The notes: generated by a model from the letters alone, not told the origin. A DNA stretch of 64,000 nucleotides from Ktedonobacteria bacterium (GCA_027459705.1 DAIDHM010000201.1:1-64000); one strand, 5' to 3'; counted from the first letter of the stretch, positions 17,468-26,922 are shown. Numbers and translations are program-made.

Positions 17468-19015
17468 GTGTCCTTCCCAATACTAACCGCGATCGTCTTT
17501 GTGCCAATCATTGGCGCGGCCATCGCGCTGTTCTTACCGCGTGGTGTCGCCTGGGGTTGGGCGTTCTTCGTGGCGATGGTCGACCTGGTGTTGACCATTG
17601 TGATGGGTTTTAGCTTCCATGTCGGCACCGGGGGATTCCAATTCGCGGAATCCCAGCCGTGGATTCCTGGCTTAGGTCTGAATTATGCCGTTGGCATCGA
17701 TGGCATCAGCCTATTTCTTGCAATTTTAACTGCGTTACTGGCGGTGGTAGCTATCGCTGCCTCCTGGTCAAATCCCCAACGTCCGGGTACCTATTACGCG
17801 TGGATGCTCCTGTTGAGCGGTGGCATTCTGGGGGTTTTCGCTGCGACGAATGTCTTCCTGTTTTATGTGTTTTGGGAGATTATGCTCGTCCCGGCGTACC
17901 TCCTGATTGGGACTTTCGGGGGACCACGGCGAGCCTATGCCGCGATCAAATTCGTCATCTATACGGCGATTGGCAGCCTGCTCATGCTCGCGGGTATTAT
18001 TGGTCTGGGAGCGGTGACACAGGGTAGTCATGGTGTCTCGTTAGATATACCATCGCTGATTGGTCACGTGCCAGTGAGTGCACAGGGTATCCTCTTTCTC
18101 GCTTTCTTTGCGGCATTTGCCGTGAAGGTGCCGCTGGTTCCATTCCATTCATGGTTGCCTGACGCGTACACGGAAGCACCAATACCGGTGACGATCATGC
18201 TGGCAGGCGCCATGTCCAAGACCGGCGCCTATGGATTCCTGCGATTCTGTTTGCCGCTCTTTCCCCAGGCTGCGCACCAGGCCGCCCCAATCATAGAGAC
18301 CCTGGCCGTCATTGGCATTCTGTATTGCGCGGTGCAAGCACTGATTCAGACCGATTTTAAGCGTCTTTTAGCGTATTCCAGTATCAGCCATCTTGGGGTG
18401 GTGATGCTGGGTATCTTTGCACTCAATACACAAGGCATTGATGGGGCGGTGCTCCAGATGGTCAACCACGGTATCACTACGGGAGCCCTGTTTTTGATTG
18501 CCGGGTATATTGAAGCGCGTACGGGAACGCGCTCCATCGCGGCGCTGGGTGGCTTGGCGGCGCGCGTTCCTATGTTGGCGATAACTTTTGGAATTGCCGC
18601 GCTCTCGTCATTGGGTCTGCCCGGATTGAACAGCTTCGCAGGTGAGTTTCTTGCGTTGCTCGGCGCATTCCATGCCAATCCCCTCTTTGGGGTGTTAGGC
18701 ACGTTGGTCGTAATTCCGGCTGCCTGGTATCTTTTGCGCTTCTTCCAGGGAGTCATGCAAGGTCCCGTAGTTGGGCCAACAGCTACTCCGACAGGTGTGG
18801 AACAATCAGCTCATCAAGACAAGCGATCAACGGTTGCGGGTAGCGTGCGTGATCTGCGTCCAGGTGATCTGGCAATCCTCATCCCGTTACTAGCACTGAT
18901 GGTGGGGATTGGGTTTTATCCCGCGCCGTTACCAGACCGCATCGAACCTTCAGTACAGTCCGCATTGTCGGTGGTGGCCACTCCACATCCAACTCTGCTG
19001 GTGCCACACCGCTAG
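17468..19015 (+). CDS. nuoM: NADH-quinone oxidoreductase subunit M
   Basis: 515 residues, GTG start after gggag; an ATG two bases earlier is out of frame. This is an antiporter-like membrane subunit of complex I with about 14 helices. Family residues are visible: the glutamate in FYVFWEIMLVPAYLLIG near residue 140 and the lysine in FAVKVPLVPFHSWLPDAY near 222, plus the discontinuous-helix region LIQTDFKRLLAYSSISHLG near 293. nuoN follows 63 bases later. The remaining nuo genes are not in the window; upstream is a zinc-ribbon gene rather than nuoL. Confidence 0.95.
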   Translation: MSFPILTAIVFVPIIGAAIALFLPRGVAWGWAFFVAMVDLVLTIVMGFSFHVGTGGFQFAESQPWIPGLGLNYAVGIDGISLFLAILTALLAVVAIAASWSNPQRPGTYYAWMLLLSGGILGVFAATNVFLFYVFWEIMLVPAYLLIGTFGGPRRAYAAIKFVIYTAIGSLLMLAGIIGLGAVTQGSHGVSLDIPSLIGHVPVSAQGILFLAFFAAFAVKVPLVPFHSWLPDAYTEAPIPVTIMLAGAMSKTGAYGFLRFCLPLFPQAAHQAAPIIETLAVIGILYCAVQALIQTDFKRLLAYSSISHLGVVMLGIFALNTQGIDGAVLQMVNHGITTGALFLIAGYIEARTGTRSIAALGGLAARVPMLAITFGIAALSSLGLPGLNSFAGEFLALLGAFHANPLFGVLGTLVVIPAAWYLLRFFQGVMQGPVVGPTATPTGVEQSAHQDKRSTVAGSVRDLRPGDLAILIPLLALMVGIGFYPAPLPDRIEPSVQSALSVVATPHPTLLVPHR

Positions 19016-19078
19016 TGGCTCGGTGGGCGCGGACTATCCGCCTTGGTGGCGGCGAAATCAGTTGCGAGGTCTTCGGCT

Positions 19079-20659
19079 ATGGCATTTACCTATACCATCA
19101 CAGCCGGTGATTGGGGGCACATCGCTCCTCAACTCACCTTGCTTGGTGTGGCATTACTGGTCATGGTGATCGACACAATGCTCCCCGCCCGGCTCCGTGG
19201 CGGGCTGGTCATCATTGCCCTGCTGGGCGTGCTCAGCGCTGCGGCCAGTGCGCTGCTTGTTGCGCAACTGGGAGGGGCGCCCTCGGCATTCTTTGGCATG
19301 ATCACCTCCGATGGTCTGGCAATCTTTAGCATGCTGGTCATTCTCGGCGCGACGGCGCTCGCCTTATTGATTGCTCCTGGATACATCGAACGCCAGGGAA
19401 TACACCAACAAGGCGAATATTACGCGCTCGTCTTACTTGCCGCAACCGGGATGCTGCTCATGTCGACGGCGTCGAACTTAATGATGATTTTCCTGGGATT
19501 GGAGCTCCTCTCTCTGCCACTCTATGTGTTATGTGCTTTTGTGCCTGGGCAGCAGATCGCCCAGGAATCAGGTATGAAGTATTTCTTACTTAGCTCCTTT
19601 GCCTCGGGATTCTTACTGTATGGTATGGCGCTGGTCTATGGTGCGACTGGCGCAACGGGGTTGACGCAAATTCATGCTTTTGTCGCGTCGCATATGCCGC
19701 TTGATAGTAGTTTAGCCCCATTATTATTGGTGGGAGTCGTGTTGATAGTGGTAGGGCTGGCGTTTAAAGTCTCGGCAATTCCTTTTCATGCCTGGACTCC
19801 CGATGTCTACCAGGGCGCACCAACGCCGGTGACTGCGTTGATGTCCGTTGGCACAAAGACCGCAGCCCTGGTTGCCCTGGCGCGCATCCTGGTTGTGGCG
19901 CTTGGTCCGATCACCTCGCAGTGGCAGCCACTCCTCATCGCACTGGCCATCCTGACGATGTTGGGCGGCAACCTGTTGGCGGCAACCCAGACCAATGTGA
20001 AACGTATGCTTGCCTATTCGAGTATCGCGCATGCCGGGTATCTGTTGATTGGCATTGCGGTTGGCACAAACTTGGGGTTGGCCGCCATGATCTTCTATCT
20101 GGCGGCGTACGGTATCATGAATATCGGGGCATTTGGGGTGGTCCAAGTCATCGAACGCTCCGTTGGCTTTGGAACTGAGCTTGACCGGTTTCGAGGTCTG
20201 GGCGCTCGTCAACCATGGCTGGCGGGGGCGATGACCGTCTTCCTGCTGGCATTGGCTGGTATTCCCGGAACTGTGGGCTTTGTCGCTAAATACGCAGTCT
20301 TCAGCGCGGCAGTCCTCGCCAGCCACCCCGAACTGACCATCGTCGGAGTGATCGCCAGCATGATCAGTTTCTATTATTATTTACGCATCATCTGGGCGAT
20401 GTATTTTGAATTGAATCCTGAGGGAGATCCGGCCACGCAAGGAGCACGTGCTGCCCTCGGAGCCCAGGGGACACCACCGCTGATGGTGGAGAGCAGTGGC
20501 CAGTCCGCGGTGATCGCCGCGAAATCGGTGAGTATGCGTCAACCCATTGCGCTGGGGGCAATGCTGAGTCTTGGTCTGGCGGTCCTCGCGACCATCATAC
20601 TCGGCATCCTTCCCGGACCGCTCTTTGAACTCGCGCGCCAGGCTGTGGGATTGCCTTGA
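19079..20659 (+). CDS. nuoN: NADH-quinone oxidoreductase subunit N
   Basis: 526 residues from MAFTYTITAG. This start was preferred to the GTG at 19043 because a gaggt Shine-Dalgarno precedes it. It is a proton-pumping membrane subunit of complex I. Family features: MIFLGLELLSLPLYVL near residue 138, GLAFKVSAIPFHAWTPDVYQGAP near 225 with the conserved lysine, and NVKRMLAYSSIAHAGY near 305. A ~35-residue hydrophilic loop near 450-485 precedes the final helix. A weak 7-bp hairpin (20664-20683) follows but lacks a T tract. Confidence 0.95.
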   Translation: MAFTYTITAGDWGHIAPQLTLLGVALLVMVIDTMLPARLRGGLVIIALLGVLSAAASALLVAQLGGAPSAFFGMITSDGLAIFSMLVILGATALALLIAPGYIERQGIHQQGEYYALVLLAATGMLLMSTASNLMMIFLGLELLSLPLYVLCAFVPGQQIAQESGMKYFLLSSFASGFLLYGMALVYGATGATGLTQIHAFVASHMPLDSSLAPLLLVGVVLIVVGLAFKVSAIPFHAWTPDVYQGAPTPVTALMSVGTKTAALVALARILVVALGPITSQWQPLLIALAILTMLGGNLLAATQTNVKRMLAYSSIAHAGYLLIGIAVGTNLGLAAMIFYLAAYGIMNIGAFGVVQVIERSVGFGTELDRFRGLGARQPWLAGAMTVFLLALAGIPGTVGFVAKYAVFSAAVLASHPELTIVGVIASMISFYYYLRIIWAMYFELNPEGDPATQGARAALGAQGTPPLMVESSGQSAVIAAKSVSMRQPIALGAMLSLGLAVLATIILGILPGPLFELARQAVGLP

Positions 20660-20869
20660 TCGCGCACAAGTCTGTGCTTGTGCCACCGCAACACATCTCT
20701 GTTTGGTTCGATTTGGCTGAGCGATCGTGGCCATCACCACATCGGGGCGCGATGCGCCAGCCTCAGGTGCTGGCAAGGTAACCGATCGACGACGCTTTCC
20801 AACACTTGAGCTCACAGAGTTTCGAGATACCGATCGCTTGAGTACGCACACGACGTAAAGGATTATCAT

Positions 20870-21307
20870 ATGGTTGCTGACCCCTTCGCTTCCTATCGCC
20901 AGATATTAGAGGCGCATCACCTGCGCGTCACTCCTCAACGCTTGATGATCTTGCAGGTGATCGACGAAGGGCAGGGTCATCTGACCGCTGAAGCGATCGG
21001 CGAACGAATCAGCGCGCGGTTCCCTGGTGTGCACCAGGGAACGATCTATCGCACGCTGGACGCTTTACGCGTGGCGGGGATGGTGACCGAGACGCAACTC
21101 GGCGAGCGCTCCGCGGTCTATGAACTGGTGGGAGGGCACCGCCATCACCATCTTGTCTGCGAACGTTGCGGGCAGGTAACCGAGATCGATGATGGCTTAC
21201 TTGCCGGACTGCGCGCCACCATTCTCGAACATTTCGGCTTCCACGCCCGGACGGATCATTTTGCGATCTTCGGTCTCTGCGCGCATTGTGCTGGCCTGCC
21301 CACTTAA
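20870..21307 (+). CDS. Fur-family transcriptional regulator
   Basis: 145 residues, aaagga Shine-Dalgarno. N-terminal winged helix (LRVTPQRLMILQVI at ~19 and HQGTIYRTLDALRVAGMV at ~58). The C-terminal dimer domain has metal ligands in HRHHHLVCERCGQV (~90-103) and a second CxxC (CAHC) near the end for the structural zinc. Whether it senses iron, zinc, manganese or peroxide cannot be told. The redox operon at 22363-25597 lies beyond one intervening gene on the opposite strand, a possible but unproven target. Confidence 0.9.
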   Translation: MVADPFASYRQILEAHHLRVTPQRLMILQVIDEGQGHLTAEAIGERISARFPGVHQGTIYRTLDALRVAGMVTETQLGERSAVYELVGGHRHHHLVCERCGQVTEIDDGLLAGLRATILEHFGFHARTDHFAIFGLCAHCAGLPT

Positions 21308-21380
21308 CCCATCGTTTCACGCTGCCCGGGATCATATACTGAGAGCGCATGGTGGAGTAGCGTCTCAGGAGGAGGTTCCG

Positions 21381-22325
21381 ATGGCTCACGAGAATGACTC
21401 GATCAGCAAGGCGCTCTTCCAGTGGCGACCGGCCCAGTATGTGCAATGTTTTATGCCCGGCGCTACCTTTTTGCATGTGGTCCCGACGGAGCTCATCCGT
21501 GAACCACTGCGTGCCGATGGGCTATTTCGCGTTCGCTATCCCGAACAAGACAATCGCGAAGCCGTTCTTCATCTGGAAGCACAGACCAGAATGGAGGACG
21601 GGCTTGAAGAACGCTGCTGTCTGTATAATCTTTTAACGCGACAACGCGAGCGGGTCCCCGTGTATACAAAAATTCTCTTCTTGGAAGAGACGAAACTGCC
21701 GAGTACTCCTTGGATATATGCAGGGACGGAAGATACCTGGATCCTCCAGTTTTCTTTCGAAGTTATCGCGCTCTGGACCATCCCTGTGGAAGATTGGTTG
21801 CAGGCTAATTTGGAAGGACTCCTTCCCTTCACCCCATTCCTGCGTGGCGCCAAAGTCGCGGTATTAGACGATGTGTATCAAGCGTTACAACGGATTACAG
21901 ATCCATTTGAACGGGCCAACTCGCTGTTATATACGCTTGTCTTTGCGCGGCGGCGATTTGATGCGCGCGCAGTCAACACGTTCATCAGGAGGCATCCAGT
22001 GTTACAAAAGGTGGTTGAGGAATCCCCCCTCTATCAAGAAATTATTCAGTTGGGAGAAGAACGAGGCTTCAAACTCGGCGAAGAACGAGGTGAAGAACGC
22101 GGCTTGAAGCTCGGCGAAGAACGAGGCGAAGAACGGGGTAAGGTCGAAGGATTGCGGGTCGCAATAGCCGACCTCTGTGGAGCGAAAGCTCCTGAGCTAG
22201 TGGAGCCTCTGAATGCGCATATCAGCCAGATAACTGATCCGGTGCGTTTACGTCAGATTTTGCTTGGGATCAGTCAGGCGCAATCCGCTACGGAAATGCG
22301 CCTTCTGATCGATAGGCTTGATTGA
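21381..22325 (+). CDS. Rpn/YhgA-like PD-(D/E)XK nuclease family protein
   Basis: 314 residues from the ATG after ggaggttccg; the longer ORF start at 21189 lies inside the Fur gene. An N-terminal PDDEXK-like core is suggested by RYPEQDNREAVLHLEAQTRME (acidic pair around residues 55-68). Such proteins (TIGR01784 / Rpn group) are often annotated as putative transposases or recombination-promoting nucleases. Near residues 223-253 a GEERG repeat region occurs, as in many members, followed by a helical tail. It is a mobile, duplicated family; no partner gene is visible. Confidence 0.75.
   Translation: MAHENDSISKALFQWRPAQYVQCFMPGATFLHVVPTELIREPLRADGLFRVRYPEQDNREAVLHLEAQTRMEDGLEERCCLYNLLTRQRERVPVYTKILFLEETKLPSTPWIYAGTEDTWILQFSFEVIALWTIPVEDWLQANLEGLLPFTPFLRGAKVAVLDDVYQALQRITDPFERANSLLYTLVFARRRFDARAVNTFIRRHPVLQKVVEESPLYQEIIQLGEERGFKLGEERGEERGLKLGEERGEERGKVEGLRVAIADLCGAKAPELVEPLNAHISQITDPVRLRQILLGISQAQSATEMRLLIDRLD
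22050..22140 (+). repeat. In-frame tandem repeat coding LGEERG units
   Basis: Degenerate tandem repeat of about 36 bases built from ctcggcgaagaacgagg and shorter gaagaacg units, encoding LGEERG-type peptides. Likely to vary in copy number. Confidence 0.75.
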
Positions 22326-22362
22326 GCACGCTCGTACGGAATGAGACATTGGCTCTTGTGAC

Positions 22363-23106
22363 TCACCATGCGCGTAGCAGCAATGGCAGAATGGCGCCAG
22401 TCTGGACTGCCGTGCTGCTCGCGCTCGTGAAGAAGACATTCTCGATGAGGAGCATGGCGAAGGCGCTGATGCCGCCGATGATCATCGCGACCACGAGTGA
22501 AGAAGGGATCGATTCTGGCTCGGCGACCCCGCGGTAGCGCTGACGCGGGTCCGTGAAAGCGCGCATCGCTACCAAAGTGCCAACCGCGGCACTGCTTCCG
22601 AAATACACCGCGGGCATCCAGTTCGCAACCGAATCGCTCCCCGCGACCCAGCCGTGAATCGTAACCAGGATGAATGTGGCGAAGCTCACGTAGTGGATAG
22701 TACGCCACAATCCATAGGGGATACGGCGTTTAGCCCAAGAACTCAACAGGAGAGCCCCCATACCATAGAATGACAGGACCCCCAGATCGACTGCAAAGGT
22801 GCTATACGGCTGTGACAACGGAATGAAGAAATTCGATATCTGAAACGGTATGAAGGGATCGATCAACAGGGTGGTGAGATGTCCCAGGACGAGGACGCCC
22901 GTCAACACCGAGACGATGATGTGTAACTCTTCGATGAGCCAGGATACCCGTTCGCCATTGGTCCTGGCCAGGCTGCGCGTCAATCCCAGGACTACCGCGA
23001 TGGTCAGGGAGACATAGGAGCCGATCGCGAAGGTGCGGGTCATATACCACCAGAACGGATCGGCGCTTGCCGAGGCGGTTGACGCCATCAATGCCGCAAA
23101 TACCAT
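22363..23106 (-). CDS. Ferric-reductase-like heme membrane protein
   Basis: 247 residues with six to seven transmembrane helices. Paired histidines suited to b-heme ligation occur in EELHIIVSVLTGVLVLGH (~65-82) and in WRTIHYVSF / VTIHGW (~135-155), the pattern of the ferric reductase-like/YedZ-MsrQ superfamily. It overlaps the upstream apbE by 19 bases and ends the reductase-apbE-membrane protein operon. Probable role: passing electrons from the cytosolic reductase across the membrane. The electron acceptor is unknown, and no MsrP-like molybdoprotein is nearby. Confidence 0.78.
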   Translation of the reverse strand: MVFAALMASTASASADPFWWYMTRTFAIGSYVSLTIAVVLGLTRSLARTNGERVSWLIEELHIIVSVLTGVLVLGHLTTLLIDPFIPFQISNFFIPLSQPYSTFAVDLGVLSFYGMGALLLSSWAKRRIPYGLWRTIHYVSFATFILVTIHGWVAGSDSVANWMPAVYFGSSAAVGTLVAMRAFTDPRQRYRGVAEPESIPSSLVVAMIIGGISAFAMLLIENVFFTSASSTAVQTGAILPLLLRAW

Positions 23107-24248
23107 ATGTGTTCCTCCACGGAATGTTGTCTTAACCAGGCATCGAGATTGAGAGATGCGTACAGTTCTCCAGAACCGAGGATGAGTAGCAGTGCGGTCA
23201 GATCATCTTGCGCATGGGTGGTGGCTGTATCACCTGCGTCATCTGCTGTGTCCCCATCATTGACCTGCTTGCTCTTATCCCAGGCGTCCTCAACCGTTTG
23301 CAACGCCAGCGGATAGCCAGTGAGCAACGCCACTTTCGCGGCAACTTCTGCGGCGGCAGCGGTCTCGGCAAGCGCCGTCGCTGTCGCAATCAAGATCGAT
23401 GCGTGATGCGCATCACGCTGGATTTCCGGCGGCGTCCACACCTCAGCGGGGCGACCCGTCCGCGGGTCGATCAGGTGATGCTGGGGGTGGCCATCCCGTA
23501 ACCACCAGCGCCGATTAGCGCCAGAGGTTGCCAGTCCTATATCCCCAGGAGTCAGGACCGCAAGGTAATCGTCTGGCATCGCTGCGCCAGAAGCCTCAGC
23601 CACTTCATTGGGGTCGGGGAGAAATGGGTTATCGATCGCGACGGTCCAGCGTGTCCCTGGTTGTGGTCCACCCCGAAGACGCATATCGCCACCGAGATTG
23701 ATAATGGCATTCGGAAAATCCGCAAGTTGATGGTCGATGACATAATCAGCGGCCCAGCCCTTGGCAATACCACCGAGGTCCAGTCCTGTCTGGAGCGGCA
23801 ACCAGATCGCTCGACGTGCCGGATCGAGCTGGATGGCGCGCCAGGCGCCCGTCGGCGGGAGGTCGATCGTCATTGCGCCCAGGTCGCGATGCGCGATGGC
23901 GGGGAAATCTTGATCATAGCCCGCCAGCTCCAGATGGCGCAGGAGCGTAGGATCAAAGATCCCCGCAGTGCGTTCAGCGGCCGCTAATGCCTGGCTTGTG
24001 CAATCGTAGAGGATGGGAGAAGCCTGAAACCATCTCCCCGCGGCGCGCTGCAATTCCCAGAGCTCGCTGGTGGGATCAAAACGCGTTAATCGTGCCGCCA
24101 CTTCGTCCAACCAGACAAACGTAGCGTCAATGGCCGCCTCCGCGCGCCCAATCGCATCAAGCGATACCGCCAGATGGACACTGACGTGGGTCCCCATCAT
24201 ACGCTTGCGGCGCTCGATGGTCTGCCAGGTAGTTGGAGGCTGTTGCAT
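23088..24248 (-). CDS. ApbE-family FAD:protein FMN transferase
   Basis: 386 residues. ApbE enzymes attach FMN covalently to Thr or Ser of target proteins using FAD. Family motifs: MMGTHVSVHL near the N-terminus, GLDLGGIAKGWAAD near 178, INLGGDMR near 205 and HHLIDPRTGRP near 265. No signal peptide or lipobox is visible, so it probably acts in the cytoplasm, unlike many secreted ApbE proteins. The start overlaps the upstream reductase stop (TAATG), and it overlaps the downstream heme protein. No standard FMN-binding-domain target gene is in the window. Confidence 0.88.
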   Translation of the reverse strand: MQQPPTTWQTIERRKRMMGTHVSVHLAVSLDAIGRAEAAIDATFVWLDEVAARLTRFDPTSELWELQRAAGRWFQASPILYDCTSQALAAAERTAGIFDPTLLRHLELAGYDQDFPAIAHRDLGAMTIDLPPTGAWRAIQLDPARRAIWLPLQTGLDLGGIAKGWAADYVIDHQLADFPNAIINLGGDMRLRGGPQPGTRWTVAIDNPFLPDPNEVAEASGAAMPDDYLAVLTPGDIGLATSGANRRWWLRDGHPQHHLIDPRTGRPAEVWTPPEIQRDAHHASILIATATALAETAAAAEVAAKVALLTGYPLALQTVEDAWDKSKQVNDGDTADDAGDTATTHAQDDLTALLLILGSGELYASLNLDAWLRQHSVEEHIWYLRH

Positions 24249-25597
24249 TATGACGATCCTGATCGCACGGGTGGTGAGAAGACCGGCGAAGAACTCGTAT
24301 TAGATCCACCGGAATTGTTGAAACCACCACCGTCGTCGCCACCGCCTGAGCCGGTGTATTGATTCACCGAGGGTGAGACGAAGACAGCGTGTTCACTGAC
24401 AGGCTTATGACTTGTCATCGTCCATAATCCCGCCAGGACAACCCCCGTACTGAGTACCGCACCCAGACGCAGGTGATTTTTGGTTTCAGCACGCTGGCTG
24501 CTCGCACTCCGCACGAGAATTTTTGTCCCACGGGGTGGTTTGCCGCCAGATTCGAGAATGACTTCACCCTGTGGTTGCGCGATACAACTGAGGATCATCC
24601 CCGCCTTGCGTTCCGATGGCGTCAGGATGGCATTGCCAGGGTTGCTGACCCGGCCGCGCAAGACATGCAATTGACAGGTGCCACAGTTTCCCGATCGACA
24701 ACTGAAATCAGGTTGATATCCATTGCGTTCCAACGATTCCAGGAGGCTTTCGCCGTCACGTACATCAATGGTGGCACCGGTCTCGCGGATCGTGACCCGA
24801 CTGGCGCCTGCGCCTGGTTTCGCGGGTTTGCGGCTTTGATCGGTGAAAATTTCAGAGTGAATCTGTGTTGGCGGCACATGCAGTTGGGAGAGTGACGAAG
24901 CGAAGGCCAGACTGAGGTCATCGGGTCCGCACATGTACCAGTGACTGTCACGCGGCACCGGCCGCGCGTTGGCAAAGACCGAAGCAGGGGTCAGGCGCTG
25001 CCCCTGTGAACTCAGATAATGCCACTGGCGCAACCACTGATGCTGCGGATCGATCCGCGCCAGCTCATCGCGGTAGATAATATTCTCATACGCTGAGGAT
25101 GCATAATGCAGTTGTACTCTGGGTCGGCGGGAGGCAGGCAAGGTCGCGATGGCTTGCAACATGCCCCTGATCGAGGTGATTCCACTCCCCACCGCGATGA
25201 AGACGTACGACTGGTCAGCGCGCACTTGCGCGGGAAGCACAAAAGTGCCGCGCGGTGGAGTCACTTTGAGCAAGACCCCGTTGCGTACTTGCTCGAAGAG
25301 ATAGGTGGAAGAGATTCCATTACGCATGCGCTTGATCGTGATCTCCCATGGCGCGCGGGGGTCACCGCTGCCACAGAGCGAGTACGATCGATAGACCAGA
25401 CCATGTTCTTGCGGTATCATCAACGTAATGAACTGGCCAGGCTGGTAGGCGCCAGGCGACTGCATCGTCCCAGGCGTCGCGAGCGATAATGTTACCACAT
25501 CCGGTGCGATAAGCTCATACCGTACCACCTGCACGGTGAGGGTGTTCGCTGGATAGGCAATATAGCGCGGAGGTTGCTGTACAGTCGCGGCGCGCAT
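24248..25597 (-). CDS. FAD/NAD(P)-2Fe-2S reductase with C-terminal membrane anchor and Gly/Ser tail
   Basis: 449 residues, agagga Shine-Dalgarno. Order: ferredoxin-reductase FAD domain (~20-125, motif YRSYSLCGSG), NAD(P) domain (~130-245, AVGSGITSIRGML and WYMCGPDDL), and plant-type 2Fe-2S ferredoxin (~265-355, CRSGNCGTCQ plus the fourth Cys in ILSCIAQP). The unusual part follows: a basic hinge, one hydrophobic helix (LRLGAVLSTGVVLAGLW) and a ~55-residue Gly/Asp/Asn/Ser-rich tail. It is first gene of an overlapping operon with apbE and a heme membrane protein, suggesting NAD(P)H-driven electron transfer to the membrane. Whether the tail is flavinylated is speculation. Confidence 0.85.
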   Translation of the reverse strand: MRAATVQQPPRYIAYPANTLTVQVVRYELIAPDVVTLSLATPGTMQSPGAYQPGQFITLMIPQEHGLVYRSYSLCGSGDPRAPWEITIKRMRNGISSTYLFEQVRNGVLLKVTPPRGTFVLPAQVRADQSYVFIAVGSGITSIRGMLQAIATLPASRRPRVQLHYASSAYENIIYRDELARIDPQHQWLRQWHYLSSQGQRLTPASVFANARPVPRDSHWYMCGPDDLSLAFASSLSQLHVPPTQIHSEIFTDQSRKPAKPGAGASRVTIRETGATIDVRDGESLLESLERNGYQPDFSCRSGNCGTCQLHVLRGRVSNPGNAILTPSERKAGMILSCIAQPQGEVILESGGKPPRGTKILVRSASSQRAETKNHLRLGAVLSTGVVLAGLWTMTSHKPVSEHAVFVSPSVNQYTGSGGGDDGGGFNNSGGSNTSSSPVFSPPVRSGSS

Positions 25598-25837
25598 AGG
25601 TTTTATCCTCTCATAAGCTGGTTTACGCTCGCATCGCTGCAGGAGCTATCTCCCGTAGCATTGGCGTTTTGACGCGGAGCGTTTTGTACACGTTTCTCTT
25701 TTGACACTACTGATTCTGACATGTTCGTATTGGAATACTATTGAAACGTGATGAAGTTTTGCTGCAGTAAAGCTGTAGATTTGCTGAATGGACTTATGGG
25801 CTAGCGCGGGTTTGCGCCATCCAGTGACCAGGTCAGG

Positions 25838-25846
25838 TGCTATAGT
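25838..25846 (+). promoter_or_regulatory. Extended -10 promoter for tsaD
   Basis: TGC followed by TATAGT, 40 bases before the tsaD ATG. A second TATAGT lies 11 bases downstream. Confidence 0.5.
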
Positions 25847-25885
25847 AATAGTATAGTTTTTTCGTTGATACGACAAGGACAGGGC

Positions 25886-26911
25886 ATGCTCATTTTGGGA
25901 ATCGAAAGCTCATGCGATGAGACTGGTGTAGCATTGGTACGCGATGGTCACGAAGTCATCAGCAATGCCTTAGCTTCGCAAGCGGAGGTGCATGCGCGCT
26001 TTGGCGGGGTAGTGCCAGAGGTAGCGGCGCGCCAGCAACTGATGGCATTCATCCCCGTGTTGGAAGTTGCTCTCGCGCAAGCTGGAGTCGACTGGAATGG
26101 GATCGACGCGGTTGCCGCTACCTATGGCCCTGGATTGGCTGGTCCGTTGCTGGTGGGTTTGACGGCGGCGAAGAGCATTGCGTTCGCGCGGGGGTTGACG
26201 TTCCTGGGAGTCAATCATCTGGAGGCTCATCTTTACGCCAACTGGCTGCACCGCCAGGGCGAACCGCATCATGCGCCGCACTTTCCTGTATTGAGTCTGC
26301 TGGTCTCTGGCGCGCACAGTGAACTGATCGTCATCCGTGAACATGGTCGTTACGCGTTGTTGGGACAGACGCGTGATGATGCGGCGGGAGAAGCCTTCGA
26401 TAAGGTCGCGCGAATGTTGGGGTTGAGTTATCCTGGCGGGCCATCGATCCAGCGTTCTGCGGCAACCTGGCCGATCGATCAACCGTTACCGGTGAAGGTG
26501 CCGCGCGCCTGGCTACGCGGTACGAATGACTTCAGTTTCAGTGGTGTCAAGACATATATCGCGAATCTGCTGCGCAATCCCGATCATCCACCGATTGCTG
26601 CGATTGCGGCTGCTTTTCAAGAAGCCATAGTGGATGTGCTGGCCACCAAGACAGTGGCGGCGGCGAAGGCGATTGGTGCTGCCGAAGTGGTGTTGGCGGG
26701 CGGAGTCGCGGCGAATGTCGCTCTGCGCGAGCGTCTTGAAAGCGATTTGCGACGATTGCACATTTCTCTGCGCGCACCGCGTATCGAATGGTGCACCGAT
26801 AACGCCGCGATGATCGCTGGTGCGGCCTACTACCATCTGCGCCGGGGCGAATCATCGGACTTATCGTTGGATGTGTTGCCCAGCCTGGCTCTGCCACTGG
26901 CACAAGCTTAA
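25886..26911 (+). CDS. tsaD: tRNA N6-adenosine threonylcarbamoyltransferase
   Basis: 341 residues from MLILGIESSCDETG; an upstream TTG adds only seven unlikely residues. TsaD transfers threonylcarbamoyl to A37 of ANN-decoding tRNAs. The metal-binding HxxxH is in VNHLEAHLYANW near residue 110. ASKH-fold motifs include LGIESSCDET, GAHSELIVI near 145 and VLAGGVAANVALRE near 273. Length is typical. It is transcribed convergently with mdh, with a shared hairpin between them. No tsaB or tsaE is in the window. Confidence 0.96.
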   Translation: MLILGIESSCDETGVALVRDGHEVISNALASQAEVHARFGGVVPEVAARQQLMAFIPVLEVALAQAGVDWNGIDAVAATYGPGLAGPLLVGLTAAKSIAFARGLTFLGVNHLEAHLYANWLHRQGEPHHAPHFPVLSLLVSGAHSELIVIREHGRYALLGQTRDDAAGEAFDKVARMLGLSYPGGPSIQRSAATWPIDQPLPVKVPRAWLRGTNDFSFSGVKTYIANLLRNPDHPPIAAIAAAFQEAIVDVLATKTVAAAKAIGAAEVVLAGGVAANVALRERLESDLRRLHISLRAPRIEWCTDNAAMIAGAAYYHLRRGESSDLSLDVLPSLALPLAQA

Positions 26912-26922
26912 TGTGAGACCTA

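Noticed and set aside
22050-22140. CRISPR-like repeat
   Set aside because: Units are short, have no unique spacers and encode in-frame peptide repeats inside a gene.
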